The notes under the pieces: generated by a model
What the model was told of the DNA's origin: nothing
Database searches by the model: none
The model's input: only the letters and a program-made list of their open reading frames with translations
Position numbers and translations under genes: made by a program
Origin: JAVEDQ01 sp035468175
Lineage (GTDB): Bacteria > Actinomycetota > Actinomycetes > Frankiales > Frankiaceae
Length of the DNA: 52,155 nucleotides
Reading direction: 5' to 3'
Assembly (NCBI GenBank): GCA_035468175.1
Contig: DATITC010000075.1
Span: 1-52,155 of the forward strand
Shown: positions 6,978 to 15,171 of the stretch, in pieces
How positions within the stretch are numbered: position 1 is the first letter of the stretch
How the letters are laid out: every line of letters starts with the position of its first letter

Positions 6978-7772
6978 ATGCCCCCACCGGTCCCACCGGG
7001 TTCACCGGCCCCAACCGGTGACCATCAGACGGCTCGCCGCCGCCGGAGCCGGTTCCGCGTCGTCGTGCCGCTGGTCGCCGCGGCGGCCGGCCTCCTGATG
7101 TCGACGGCCGCGGCGACCTCCCGAGGCACGGAGCTGCGCGGGCAACGCGACCAGCTGCCGCAGCTGGTCGTCGCCCAGCAGGGACGGGTGGCGGACCTCG
7201 AGGGGCAGGTCTCCCGGCTTCGCGGCGACGTGGAGGCCCGGACCCAGGCGCAGGCCGGGGCGGACGTCGGGGTGGCCGACGCCACGTCTGCCGCAGCCCG
7301 GCTCTCCGGCCCGGCCGGATTGGTGCCGGTCACCGGGCCCGGCCTCACCGTGAGCCTCAGCGACGCTCCGGCGCAGGCCCGTTCCCGGCCGCTGCCGCCG
7401 GGAGTGCCGCCGCCGACCGCGGACGACCTGGTCGTGCACCAGCAGGACATCCAGGGCGTCGTCAACGCTCTCTGGGCCGGCGGTGCCGAGGCGATGACGA
7501 TCATGGGGCAGCGCGTGGTGGCCACCACGGCGGTCCGCTGCGTGGGCAACACGCTGCTGCTGCACGGCGCGGTCTACTCGCCACCGTTCGTCGTGAAGGC
7601 GATCGGCGACCCCACCAGCCTCACCGCCGCCCTGAACGACGCGTCGAGCGTCCAGATCTTTCGGCAGTACGTGGACGTGTACGGGCTCGTCTTCACCATG
7701 GCCACGGAGCGTTCGATGCTGCTGCCCGCCTACACGGGGTCGGTTGAAGTGAGCATCCGCCCGCTGCCCTGA
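6978..7772 (+). CDS. DUF881 family membrane-anchored protein
   Basis: A 264-residue protein with a single N-terminal membrane anchor (FRVVVPLVAAAAGLLMSTAA). It is followed by a short coiled coil (QGRVADLEGQVSRLRGDVEA) and the DUF881 domain with GLVPVTGPGLTVSLSDAP, DLVVHQQDIQGVVNALWAGG, GNTLLLHGAVYSPPFVVKAIG and YVDVYGLVFTMATE. The fold resembles septum-associated proteins such as SpoIIIAH-like or FtsQ-adjacent factors, but the biochemical role is unknown. The ATG at 6978 follows AAGGAG at eleven bases; a GTG at 6969 is too close to that site. The gene is the counterpart of Rv0012 in position and is divergent from crgA, suggesting a role in division or envelope growth. Confidence 0.87.
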   Translation: MPPPVPPGSPAPTGDHQTARRRRSRFRVVVPLVAAAAGLLMSTAAATSRGTELRGQRDQLPQLVVAQQGRVADLEGQVSRLRGDVEARTQAQAGADVGVADATSAAARLSGPAGLVPVTGPGLTVSLSDAPAQARSRPLPPGVPPPTADDLVVHQQDIQGVVNALWAGGAEAMTIMGQRVVATTAVRCVGNTLLLHGAVYSPPFVVKAIGDPTSLTAALNDASSVQIFRQYVDVYGLVFTMATERSMLLPAYTGSVEVSIRPLP

Positions 7773-7844
7773 TCTGGCGTTGGCTGGATCACGCCGGATT
7801 CGGTTGATGATTAGTCCCGGTTGGCCAAGTGGGACACTTTGCTC

Positions 7845-9425
7845 ATGCCGGACCTCGCCCCAGAAGTCAGGAGTCCAGCTGTCCGGAGCCCAGCCGTCCG
7901 GAGCCCAGCCGTCCGGAACTCAACTGTTCGGTGCCCAGCTGTTCGTAGCCCACCTGTCCTGAACCCAGCCGTTCGGACTGGGCCGGAAACCCGCCCGTGG
8001 CTCCGCTGCTACGACGCCGACGTCCCCGCCGACGTCGAGGTGCCTGACCGTCCTTTCGTCCACCTGTTGGACGAGACCGCGGACCGTTGGCCGGGGTCGC
8101 CCGCGCTGTCGTACCTCGGCCGGGACATCACGTATCGGGAGCTGCGGCACGATGTCGAGCAGCTGTCCACGTGCCTTGCCCGGCTCGGGGTCTCGCGCGG
8201 CGACCGTGTCGCGCTGGTCCTCCCGAACTGCCCGCAGTTGGTCATCGGCGTGTTCGCGGTGGTGCGGCTAGGCGCCGTCGCGGTCCCGCTCAGCCCCGCT
8301 ATGTCTAGTGAGCTGCTGACCGAGGCCTTCGTCGACTCGGGGGCGGAGGTGGTGATCTGCCTCGACCGCGTCTATCAGCGGGTGGCGGATGCACGGAGCG
8401 ATCCCGCCACCGCCCTCCGGGAGGTCGTCGTGACCCTCCGGGCCGACTACCTGCCGGCACTGGACCGCATCACCCTCACGGTTCCGACGCGCTCGGTGCG
8501 TCGTGAGCGGGCCCGGGCATGCGGTTCGGTCCCCCTTGGCGCCGGGGTGCGGATGTGGAGCGAGGAGCTCCGTCGTGCGCGAGGGGTACCGGTTCCCCCA
8601 CCCGGCTGGAAGGAGTCATCCCCGAGCACGGATCCGGCGGTCATCGTCTACCCACCGCGACCCGCAGACCCGGCTTCGCCCGGTGGTGGGCAGCTGCGGG
8701 GCGTCGTCCTCACCGGTCGCAACCTGTGGGCGGCCGGCGCCCAGGCAGCCGCCTGGCTGACACACGTCCGACCCGGACGCGAAGCCATCCTCGTCGGCGT
8801 TCCGCTGACCACCGCCGAAGGGCTCGCGCTGTGCGTCAGCGCGGCCACCCTGCTGGGGGCGGCGGTCCAGCTCATCCCGCTGCCGTTCGCCGAGGCGGTG
8901 CCGACCGCGGTCAGCGGGCTTCGACCGAGCGTCGCCATCGGACCCCCCGCGTTCCTCGACGAGATCCTCGGTCCCGGCGATCGGAACGACGAGACCGTCG
9001 TCGACCTGCGATCGCTCCGCCTCTGCGTGACCGGGCCGGATCTCCTGGACCCGGCGGACGTGGACCGCCTGGAGCGGCTGTCCGGAACTCCGGTGGTGGA
9101 CGGCTCGAGCGTCCCCGGGGCACCGGTGCTGCTCGGCCGCCCGATGCGGGCCGGCCGCCCCGGGGACGAGCACCCGTCGTCGGACGGCCGGGGACCGCGT
9201 CCGATCGGCATCCCGCTGCCGTCCACGGACGTCCGGATCGTGGATCCGGCCGGCGTCCCGCTTCCACCGGGCCGGGCCGGCCGCCTCGAGGTGCGAGGCC
9301 CCCAGGTCTCCGCCGAGGTATGGGGACATCCGGAGGAGACCGAGGCCCTGCTGCACGACGGCTGGCTCATCACCTCGCTGATGGGCTGCCGGCACCCGGA
9401 CGGCTGGATCGAACTGCTCCGCTGA
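7845..9425 (+). CDS. AMP-binding (acyl-CoA synthetase-like) protein, probable pseudoenzyme
   Basis: A 526-residue member of the ANL adenylating family. Its N-terminal domain aligns well with fatty acyl-CoA ligases: PFVHLLDETADRWPGSPALS, DITYRELRHDVEQLSTCLA, RVALVLPNCPQLVIGVFAVV. The expected ATP-binding loop (TSGTTGxPKG) is replaced near residues 265-285 by VIVYPPRPADPASPGG. The A8 segment normally reading TGD is TSL (DGWLITSLMGCRHPDG). The chain also stops there, so the C-terminal lid with the catalytic Lys is absent. Catalysis by the normal mechanism is therefore unlikely. The first 45 residues are encoded by 15-bp tandem repeats and read as VRSPA-type pentapeptides. A start downstream of the repeats is not available, because no ATG, GTG or TTG falls in frame before the conserved N-terminal domain. 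It sits between the DUF881 and pabA genes, which are adjacent in mycobacteria. Confidence 0.82.
   Translation: MPDLAPEVRSPAVRSPAVRSPAVRNSTVRCPAVRSPPVLNPAVRTGPETRPWLRCYDADVPADVEVPDRPFVHLLDETADRWPGSPALSYLGRDITYRELRHDVEQLSTCLARLGVSRGDRVALVLPNCPQLVIGVFAVVRLGAVAVPLSPAMSSELLTEAFVDSGAEVVICLDRVYQRVADARSDPATALREVVVTLRADYLPALDRITLTVPTRSVRRERARACGSVPLGAGVRMWSEELRRARGVPVPPPGWKESSPSTDPAVIVYPPRPADPASPGGGQLRGVVLTGRNLWAAGAQAAAWLTHVRPGREAILVGVPLTTAEGLALCVSAATLLGAAVQLIPLPFAEAVPTAVSGLRPSVAIGPPAFLDEILGPGDRNDETVVDLRSLRLCVTGPDLLDPADVDRLERLSGTPVVDGSSVPGAPVLLGRPMRAGRPGDEHPSSDGRGPRPIGIPLPSTDVRIVDPAGVPLPPGRAGRLEVRGPQVSAEVWGHPEETEALLHDGWLITSLMGCRHPDGWIELLR
7866..7985 (+). repeat. 15-bp tandem repeat, about eight units, in coding sequence
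   Basis: Eight successive units related to GTCCGGAGCCCAGCC begin at 7866. Two are identical (7881-7895 and 7896-7910), the others differ at one to four positions, and the last is partial. The repeat is in frame and encodes degenerate VRSPA pentapeptides at the N-terminus of the AMP-binding protein. Confidence 0.85.
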
Positions 9426-9482
9426 TCGGCGCCGCCGACCAGCCCAAACCCTGCCGCACACCCTTCCGGCAAACTTGAAGCG

Positions 9483-10148
9483 GTGAGCAGGATCCTCGTC
9501 GTCGACAACTACGACTCGTTCGTCTTCAACCTCGTGCAGTACCTCGGGCAACTCGGGGCCGAGTGCATCGTGCGGCGCAACGACGAGGTGGCGCCGGATG
9601 AGGTCGCCGAGCTCGGCGTCGACGGCGTGCTGCTCAGTCCGGGTCCGGGGCATCCGGACGAGGCCGGGGTCAGCGTCCCCATGGTCCGGCACTGCGCGCA
9701 GACGCACACGCCGATGCTCGGCGTCTGCCTGGGACATCAGGCGTTGGGCGTCGCCTTTGGCGGCCGCGTGAGCCGTGCTCCCGAGCTCCTGCACGGCAAG
9801 ACGAGCCTGGTCAGCCACCCTCCCGTCGGGAACCGCGACAGCATCCTCGTCGACCTGCCCGAGCCGTTCGTGGCGACCCGCTACCACTCGCTGGCCGTCG
9901 ACGCGGACAGCGTCCCGGCCGAGCTGGAGGTCACCGCGGTGACCGGGAGTGGCGTCGTCATGGGACTGCGGCACCGCACCTTGCCGCTCGAGGGCGTGCA
10001 GTTCCACCCGGAGTCGGTCCTGACCCAGGGCGGCCATCTCATGCTCGCCCGCTGGCTCGCCGACTGCGGTGACCCGAGTGCGGTGGACCGGGCGCCGGAG
10101 CTGTCTGCCGAGATGGACGGACTGCGCGCCACCGCTTTCGCCTCCTGA
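9483..10148 (+). CDS. pabA: Glutamine amidotransferase subunit, aminodeoxychorismate/anthranilate synthase component II
   Basis: A 221-residue class I glutamine amidotransferase. The nucleophile elbow is GVCLGHQALG (Cys at about residue 81), and the catalytic His-Glu pair is in GVQFHPESVLTQGG. Its N-terminus, ILVVDNYDSFVFNLVQYLG, is the family signature. It supplies ammonia from glutamine to a chorismate-using partner. In this syntenic position (Rv0013) the gene is annotated trpG/pabA, and the two functions cannot be separated by sequence; no component I gene is in the window. The start is a GTG at 9483. It converges on pknB with 44 bp between stops. Confidence 0.93.
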   Translation: MSRILVVDNYDSFVFNLVQYLGQLGAECIVRRNDEVAPDEVAELGVDGVLLSPGPGHPDEAGVSVPMVRHCAQTHTPMLGVCLGHQALGVAFGGRVSRAPELLHGKTSLVSHPPVGNRDSILVDLPEPFVATRYHSLAVDADSVPAELEVTAVTGSGVVMGLRHRTLPLEGVQFHPESVLTQGGHLMLARWLADCGDPSAVDRAPELSAEMDGLRATAFAS

Positions 10149-10192
10149 CCGCCCCGCATGGCTTCGGTTCGGCGAAGGCCGCAGGCTCCGGC

Positions 10193-11914
10193 TCAGGGCT
10201 TCTTCGGGGTCGCGGACGGCGTCGGCGTCACCGACGGGCTCGGGGTCACGGACTTCGACGGTGTTGGGGTCGGGCTCGGGGCCGAGGCCTGCGCGACCAC
10301 GAGCGATACCCGTCCGCCCCGGCTGATCGACGAACCCGGCGAGGGGGACTGTTCGAGCACGGTGCCCGGCGGCTTGTCGCCGGCCGGCCGCTGCGAGATC
10401 TGAGGGGTCAGGCCCAGCCCGTTCAGCGTCTGGGTCGCCTGCGACACGGACTGGTTGATCAGGTTCGGCACCGTCGTGGACCCGCTGACCACCTGCAGGG
10501 TGACCGTGCTGCCGGACGGCACCGACGTCCCGGCAGCCGGGCTGGTGCCACTGACCGTTCCCGCCGGCCGGGACAGGTCGCTCACGGTCGTCGTCGCCAC
10601 CTGCAACTGCATCGCCTGCAACTGCCGGGTCGCCTCATCCTGCGACAGTCCGGTCACGTCGGGAATCAGGCGCGTTCCCGGCCCGCGGGAGAGTACGAGG
10701 TCGACCGGGGAGTCCTCATCCACCACGGACCCCGCGGCCGGGTGCTGGTCGATGACCAGCCCCGGCTGGACCGCGCTCTCCCGCTCGGTGATCGTGCCGG
10801 GTCGGAGCCCCTGTTGCCCGAGTGAGGCGACCGCGGAATCCTGGGTGGCGTTGATCAGATTCGGCACGGTGGTGGTTCGCGTTCCCGCCAGCAGCCCCCG
10901 GGCGAGCAGAGCGGCTCCGACGAGGGCGGCGACCACGACGACGGCCAGCAGCCCGTACAGCAGCCGTCGGCGCAGCGCCCGGTGGTCGCGCGGCCGCCGG
11001 CCGTCCGGGTCGGTCATCGGCTGCCGGAGGACCGGCGTAGCGAGCACCTTGGTGCCGGACAGCACCCGTTCGAGGTCCTCGCGCATCTCCAGCGCGGTCT
11101 GGTAGCGGTTGTCCGGGTTCTTCGCGAGCGCCTTGAGGACGATCGCGTCCAGGTCCGGCGGCAGGTCCGGTTCTAGCGTCGATGGCGGTGGCGGGTCCTC
11201 GCGGACATGCTGGTAGGCGATGGCGACCGGGGAGTCGCCGGTGAACGGCGGCCGGCCGGTCAGCAGCTCGTAGAAGAGCACACCTGCGGAGTACAGGTCG
11301 CTGCGCGCATCGACCGACTCACCCCGGGCCTGCTCCGGGGACAGGTACTGCGCCGTGCCCATGACCGCCGCCGTGGCCGTGACGGTCGAAGTGGTGGCGG
11401 CGATGGCCCGGGCGATACCGAAGTCCATGACCTTCACCGCGCCCTCGGGCGTCAGCATGACGTTACCGGGCTTGATGTCCCGATGGATGATCCCGGCCCG
11501 GTGGCTGTACTCGAGGGCCGAACAGACGTCGGCGACGATCTCCGTCGCCCGCTGCGGCGTGATGCGCCCCTCCGACTGCAGGACCTCGCGCAGCGTCAGG
11601 CCACGGATGTACTCCATGACGATGTAGGGCAGCGGCGGGGTGGGACCGTTGTCCTGGCCGGTGTCGTAGACCGCCACGATCATCGGGTGGTTCAGCGACG
11701 CGGCTGCCTGGGCCTCCCGCCGGAACCGGCTGAGGAAGCTGGGGTCCCGGGCCAGATCGCTGCGCAGCACCTTGACGGCGACATCGCGGCCCAGCCGGGT
11801 GTCCGCCGCCCGGTACACCTCGGCCATCCCGCCGTGCCCCAGCAGGCCGCCCAGCTCGTAACGACGCCCGAGGAGTCGGGCTCCTGGCGTTCCGGACGAG
11901 GAGGTCTCGGTCAT
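10193..11914 (-). CDS. pknB: Ser/Thr protein kinase with three PASTA domains (PknB)
   Basis: A 573-residue membrane kinase. The kinase domain (about residues 15-275) has the Gly loop LLGHGGMAEVY, catalytic Lys in VAVKVLRSDL, HRDIKPGNVML and the DFG in KVMDFGIARA. A transmembrane helix (LLYGLLAVVVVAALVGAALLA) is followed by three PASTA repeats beginning TVPNLINATQ, LIPDVTGLSQ and TVPNLINQSV. Mycobacterial PknB usually has four. The tail is a Ser/Thr/Pro-rich stretch. PASTA domains sense muropeptides or lipid II outside the cell, and the kinase controls peptidoglycan synthesis and division. It is the last gene of the leftward fhaA-to-pknB operon and starts at an ATG at 11914. Confidence 0.95.
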   Translation of the reverse strand: MTETSSSGTPGARLLGRRYELGGLLGHGGMAEVYRAADTRLGRDVAVKVLRSDLARDPSFLSRFRREAQAAASLNHPMIVAVYDTGQDNGPTPPLPYIVMEYIRGLTLREVLQSEGRITPQRATEIVADVCSALEYSHRAGIIHRDIKPGNVMLTPEGAVKVMDFGIARAIAATTSTVTATAAVMGTAQYLSPEQARGESVDARSDLYSAGVLFYELLTGRPPFTGDSPVAIAYQHVREDPPPPSTLEPDLPPDLDAIVLKALAKNPDNRYQTALEMREDLERVLSGTKVLATPVLRQPMTDPDGRRPRDHRALRRRLLYGLLAVVVVAALVGAALLARGLLAGTRTTTVPNLINATQDSAVASLGQQGLRPGTITERESAVQPGLVIDQHPAAGSVVDEDSPVDLVLSRGPGTRLIPDVTGLSQDEATRQLQAMQLQVATTTVSDLSRPAGTVSGTSPAAGTSVPSGSTVTLQVVSGSTTVPNLINQSVSQATQTLNGLGLTPQISQRPAGDKPPGTVLEQSPSPGSSISRGGRVSLVVAQASAPSPTPTPSKSVTPSPSVTPTPSATPKKP

Positions 11915-11969
11915 CGAGCCCCCGTTCGGCGTCCGCCCCGTTCTCCCACGGGGTCAGCGGCAGCTCCGC

Positions 11970-13616
11970 TCACCCGGTCCCGGCTCCCGGGACCGGCGGC
12001 ACGCTGACCCCGCCGCTGTTGCCTTTGCCGTTCCCGCCGCTGTTCCCGTTACCGCTGCCGCTGGACTGCGTGGGCGCCGCCGACGACTGGGTCGGACGGG
12101 GGGTGGGCGACCGGGTCGGCTCCTGGGTCTGGGTCTGGGTCGGCGTGGGCGCACTCGTCTGCGCGAGCCGCGAGGTGATCGAGATGACCGACCCGTTCGT
12201 CACCTGACCCGTCGGGCTGATCGAGGTGACCGTCGCGTCGGGGCTGGTGGACCCGGACAGCGAGAACCCGAATCCGAGCGCGCCGAGGTCGGAACGCACG
12301 TTGCCGAGCCGTCGTCCGATGTAGTCGGAGGCGTTGACCGTCGTCGTCGCCGGCTGGACCTGCTGGTTGCCGAAGGTGAGCGTGACGGTCGAAGCCTTCT
12401 TCGCCTTGTGCCCGGCGGACGGGTCCTGGGACTGCACGACACCGTCGCGGGACCCGTTGACCGCCACCGTGAAGCCGGCGGTGCGCAGGATCGTCTGTGC
12501 CTGGCTGAACTGCTGACCCTTGACGTCGGGCACGGCGTTGCCGGAGTTGACGGTCCGGAACAGGGCGAACAGCCCGATGAGGACCGCCAGCAGCACCAGC
12601 CCGATCAGCGGGGCGCGCAAGTTGCGCCGACGACGGGGCGGAGGCCCAGCCGGCGGCGGCCGACGTGGCGGCATCTGCCCGGTCCGGGGGAGTACCTCGG
12701 TGCCCCCGGTGCGGGTCCCAGCCATCCGAGCCGTGGGTGGCATGCCCATCGCCGGCATCGGCCGGGTGCCTTGCAGTCCGTCCCGCAGCGCGAGAGCGGC
12801 CCGCCCGAAGTCACCCGCCGTCGGGGGACGATCAGGCGGGTTCTTCGCCATCGCGCGGCCGACCAGCTCCCGGACCTGCAGCGGGATCTCCGGCGGCAGC
12901 GGGGGCGCCTGTTCCCGCTGGTGGGCCAACGCGACCGCCACCGGGTTGGTGCCGGCGAACGGGCGCCGACCGGTCAGGCACTCGTAGGCCACGATTCCCA
13001 ACGAGTAGATGTCGCTCGGCGGACCGACATCGTCGCCGGCGGCCTGCTCAGGGGAGAGGTAGAACGCGGTACCGAGGACGGTGCCGGTACGGGTCAGCGG
13101 CACCGCGTCCGCGGCCCGGGCGATGCCGAAGTCCGTGACCTTCACCGTGTCGTCCGCCATGACCAGCAGGTTGCCGGGCTTGATGTCGCGGTGGACCACG
13201 CCCGCCTCGTGCGCCGCCTGCAGCGCCAGCGCGGTCTGGCCCACGATGTTCATGACGCGAGCCGGAGCGAGCGGTGCCTCGGCGGCCAGCAGGGCGGACA
13301 GCGGCGGCCCCGGCACGAGCTCCATGACCAGATAGGCGCTTCCGCCGGCCACGCCGCCGGCCGCCCCGTCGACCGGCACCTCGCCGTAGTCGTAAACGGT
13401 GGCGATGCCGGAGTGCGAGAGCATCGCGGTGTTCCGGGCCTCGGCCCGGAACCGTTCGACGAAGGTCGGATCCTCGGCGTACTCGGCCTTGAGTACCTTC
13501 ACCGCGACCTGACGGCCAAGCGTCTCATCGTCGGCGCGCCAGACCTCGCCCATGCCGCCCACGGCGACCACACCGGTCAGGCGGTAACGCCCGCCGAGCA
13601 CGTCTCCCTCACGCAT
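11970..13616 (-). CDS. pknA: Ser/Thr protein kinase with PASTA-like extracellular region (PknA)
   Basis: A 548-residue membrane kinase: Gly loop VVAVGGMGEVW, VAVKVLKAEY, HRDIKPGNLLV and KVTDFGIARA are intact. A Pro/Arg-rich juxtamembrane segment precedes one transmembrane helix (LIGLVLLAVLIGLFALF). Unlike mycobacterial PknA, which has little outside the cell, this protein carries one clear PASTA domain (VPDVKGQQFSQAQTILRTAG) and a second weaker one (ASDYIGRRLGNVRSDLGALG), then a Ser/Thr/Pro and Gly/Asn low-complexity tail. It is assigned as pknA by order (between pbpA and pknB). The ATG at 13616 has GAGGAGGT about ten bases upstream. Its product is expected to phosphorylate division and cell-wall proteins together with PknB, reversed by PstP. 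Confidence 0.92.
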   Translation of the reverse strand: MREGDVLGGRYRLTGVVAVGGMGEVWRADDETLGRQVAVKVLKAEYAEDPTFVERFRAEARNTAMLSHSGIATVYDYGEVPVDGAAGGVAGGSAYLVMELVPGPPLSALLAAEAPLAPARVMNIVGQTALALQAAHEAGVVHRDIKPGNLLVMADDTVKVTDFGIARAADAVPLTRTGTVLGTAFYLSPEQAAGDDVGPPSDIYSLGIVAYECLTGRRPFAGTNPVAVALAHQREQAPPLPPEIPLQVRELVGRAMAKNPPDRPPTAGDFGRAALALRDGLQGTRPMPAMGMPPTARMAGTRTGGTEVLPRTGQMPPRRPPPAGPPPRRRRNLRAPLIGLVLLAVLIGLFALFRTVNSGNAVPDVKGQQFSQAQTILRTAGFTVAVNGSRDGVVQSQDPSAGHKAKKASTVTLTFGNQQVQPATTTVNASDYIGRRLGNVRSDLGALGFGFSLSGSTSPDATVTSISPTGQVTNGSVISITSRLAQTSAPTPTQTQTQEPTRSPTPRPTQSSAAPTQSSGSGNGNSGGNGKGNSGGVSVPPVPGAGTG

Positions 13617-13644
13617 CCTGCGAACGACCTCCTCTCACGCCCAC

Positions 13645-13719
13645 CACGGTCACCCCAGCCACGGTCACCTCAGCCACAGTCACCCCAGCCACAGTCATGC
13701 CAGCCACGGTCATCCCAAC
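13645..13719. repeat. 15-bp tandem repeat, five units, between pbpA and pknA
   Basis: Five near-identical units of the form CACGGTCACCCCAGC run from 13645 to 13719, filling most of the 93-bp pbpA-pknA gap and covering the pbpA stop codon. Units differ at only one to three positions. The role, if any, is unknown. Confidence 0.85.
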
Positions 13720-15146
13720 CCGAGGGCGGCGGACATCACCTGGCGCGCGATGGGAGCGGCCACAGTGCCACCCTGGCCGCCGTTCTCCACGATGACCGCG
13801 ACCGCGACCTGTGGGTTGTCGGCCGGCGCGAAGCCGACGAACCAGGCGTGCGTCGGGCGGCCCGGCACGTTCTCCGCGGTGCCGGTCTTGCCGGCGACCG
13901 GCACCGACAGCTGTGCCGCCGTGCCGGTGCCGTTCTGGACGACGCTCTGCATCATCTGGTTGAGCTCGGAGGCGACGTTGCCGTCGATCGGCCGGGCCAT
14001 CTCCTCGGGAGAGGTGGTCTGCAGCGTGGTCAGGTCCGGGGCGAGGGTCTTGTCGACGATGTAGGGCTTCATCTCCCGGCCGCCGTTCGCGACGGTGGCG
14101 GCGACCATCGCCATCTGCAGGGGGGTGACGAGGACGTTGGCCTGCCCGATCGAGGAGAGCTCGGTCTGCGCGTCGTCGAGCCCGGACGGGAACCGGCTCG
14201 TCGAGGTGGGCAGCGGGAACCCCGAGAGCGGCGTGTTGAACCCGAACGCCTCGGCCTGCCGGCGCAGCGCTTCGCCCTTGCCCGGGATCGAGATGCCGAG
14301 CTTGGCGTAGGCGGTGTTGCAGGAGGTGGTGAGCGCGTCGATCATGGTCGTCGTTCCGTTGCCGCCGCAGCTCTCCCCCTGGAAGTTCGGCAGCGTGGTC
14401 CGGGTGTTTGCCAGGACCAGTGACCTGGGTGCGTCGATCTGCGACTGGCTGGTGTAACCATTCGAGAGGGCGGCCGCCGAGGTAATGATCTTGAAGGTCG
14501 ATCCGGGCGGGTAGAGCCCCTGTGCCGGCCGGTTGATCAACGGATCGTCCGGGTCGTTCGCCAGCGCCTGCTCGGCCGAGGTGGCCTTCCGACCGTCGTG
14601 GCTCGCCAGGGGACTCGGGTCGAACCCCGGCTGGGTCACCATCGCGAGTATTGCGCCGGTGGTCGGGTTCAGCGCGACCACTGCGCCCTTCCGGCCGCCG
14701 AGCGCGGTGGCGGCGGCCTGCTGAACCTCAGGCTTGATGGTGAGCACGACCGATCCACCCTTGACCTTTCGGCCGGTGAACAGGTCGGAGATGCGCTTGA
14801 CGAACAGCCGTTGGTCCTCGCCGGAAAGCAGGTCGTCCTCGGACTTCTCGACCCCGGTCGAGCCGAAGAAGCCGTAGTAGCCGGTGAGGTTCGAATAGAG
14901 CTGCGCGCCGGGGTAGGTGCGCTGGAACTTGTACTGGTCGTTCGAGGGGACCGATTCAGCGATCGCGCGGCCGCCCACGACGATGGGACCGCGTTCCCGG
15001 GAGAGTCGCGCGTTGATCTGCCGGCTGTTCTCCGGCCGGTTCCGCAGCGACGTCGCCTCGACGACCTGCACGAGGTTGTCGCCGAGCAGCAGGATCAGCA
15101 CGAGGGTGAGACAGCCGATGGCGACGCGCCGGATGGGCCGATTCAT
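13710..15146 (-). CDS. pbpA: Class B penicillin-binding protein (PbpA)
   Basis: A 478-residue transpeptidase with one N-terminal membrane anchor (VAIGCLTLVLILLLGDNLV). The penicillin-binding motifs are complete: the active Ser in PPGSTFKIIT, SCN in LTTSCNTAYAKLG, and KTGT in VAGKTGTAENVPG. The dimerisation-like domain lies before residue 130. It crosslinks peptidoglycan outside the membrane and normally works with the SEDS glycosyltransferase RodA, encoded just upstream with a 25-bp gap. The ATG at 15146 is the natural start before the anchor. The stop codon lies inside the last 15-bp repeat unit described separately. Confidence 0.95.
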   Translation of the reverse strand: MNRPIRRVAIGCLTLVLILLLGDNLVQVVEATSLRNRPENSRQINARLSRERGPIVVGGRAIAESVPSNDQYKFQRTYPGAQLYSNLTGYYGFFGSTGVEKSEDDLLSGEDQRLFVKRISDLFTGRKVKGGSVVLTIKPEVQQAAATALGGRKGAVVALNPTTGAILAMVTQPGFDPSPLASHDGRKATSAEQALANDPDDPLINRPAQGLYPPGSTFKIITSAAALSNGYTSQSQIDAPRSLVLANTRTTLPNFQGESCGGNGTTTMIDALTTSCNTAYAKLGISIPGKGEALRRQAEAFGFNTPLSGFPLPTSTSRFPSGLDDAQTELSSIGQANVLVTPLQMAMVAATVANGGREMKPYIVDKTLAPDLTTLQTTSPEEMARPIDGNVASELNQMMQSVVQNGTGTAAQLSVPVAGKTGTAENVPGRPTHAWFVGFAPADNPQVAVAVIVENGGQGGTVAAPIARQVMSAALGLG

Positions 15147-15171
15147 GGCTTGACCCGCTGCGCCGGGGCTG

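Noticed and set aside
12408..14423. Very long plus-strand open frame (671 codons)
   Set aside because: It is antisense to pknA and pbpA, which are unmistakable; such long shadows are normal at this GC content.
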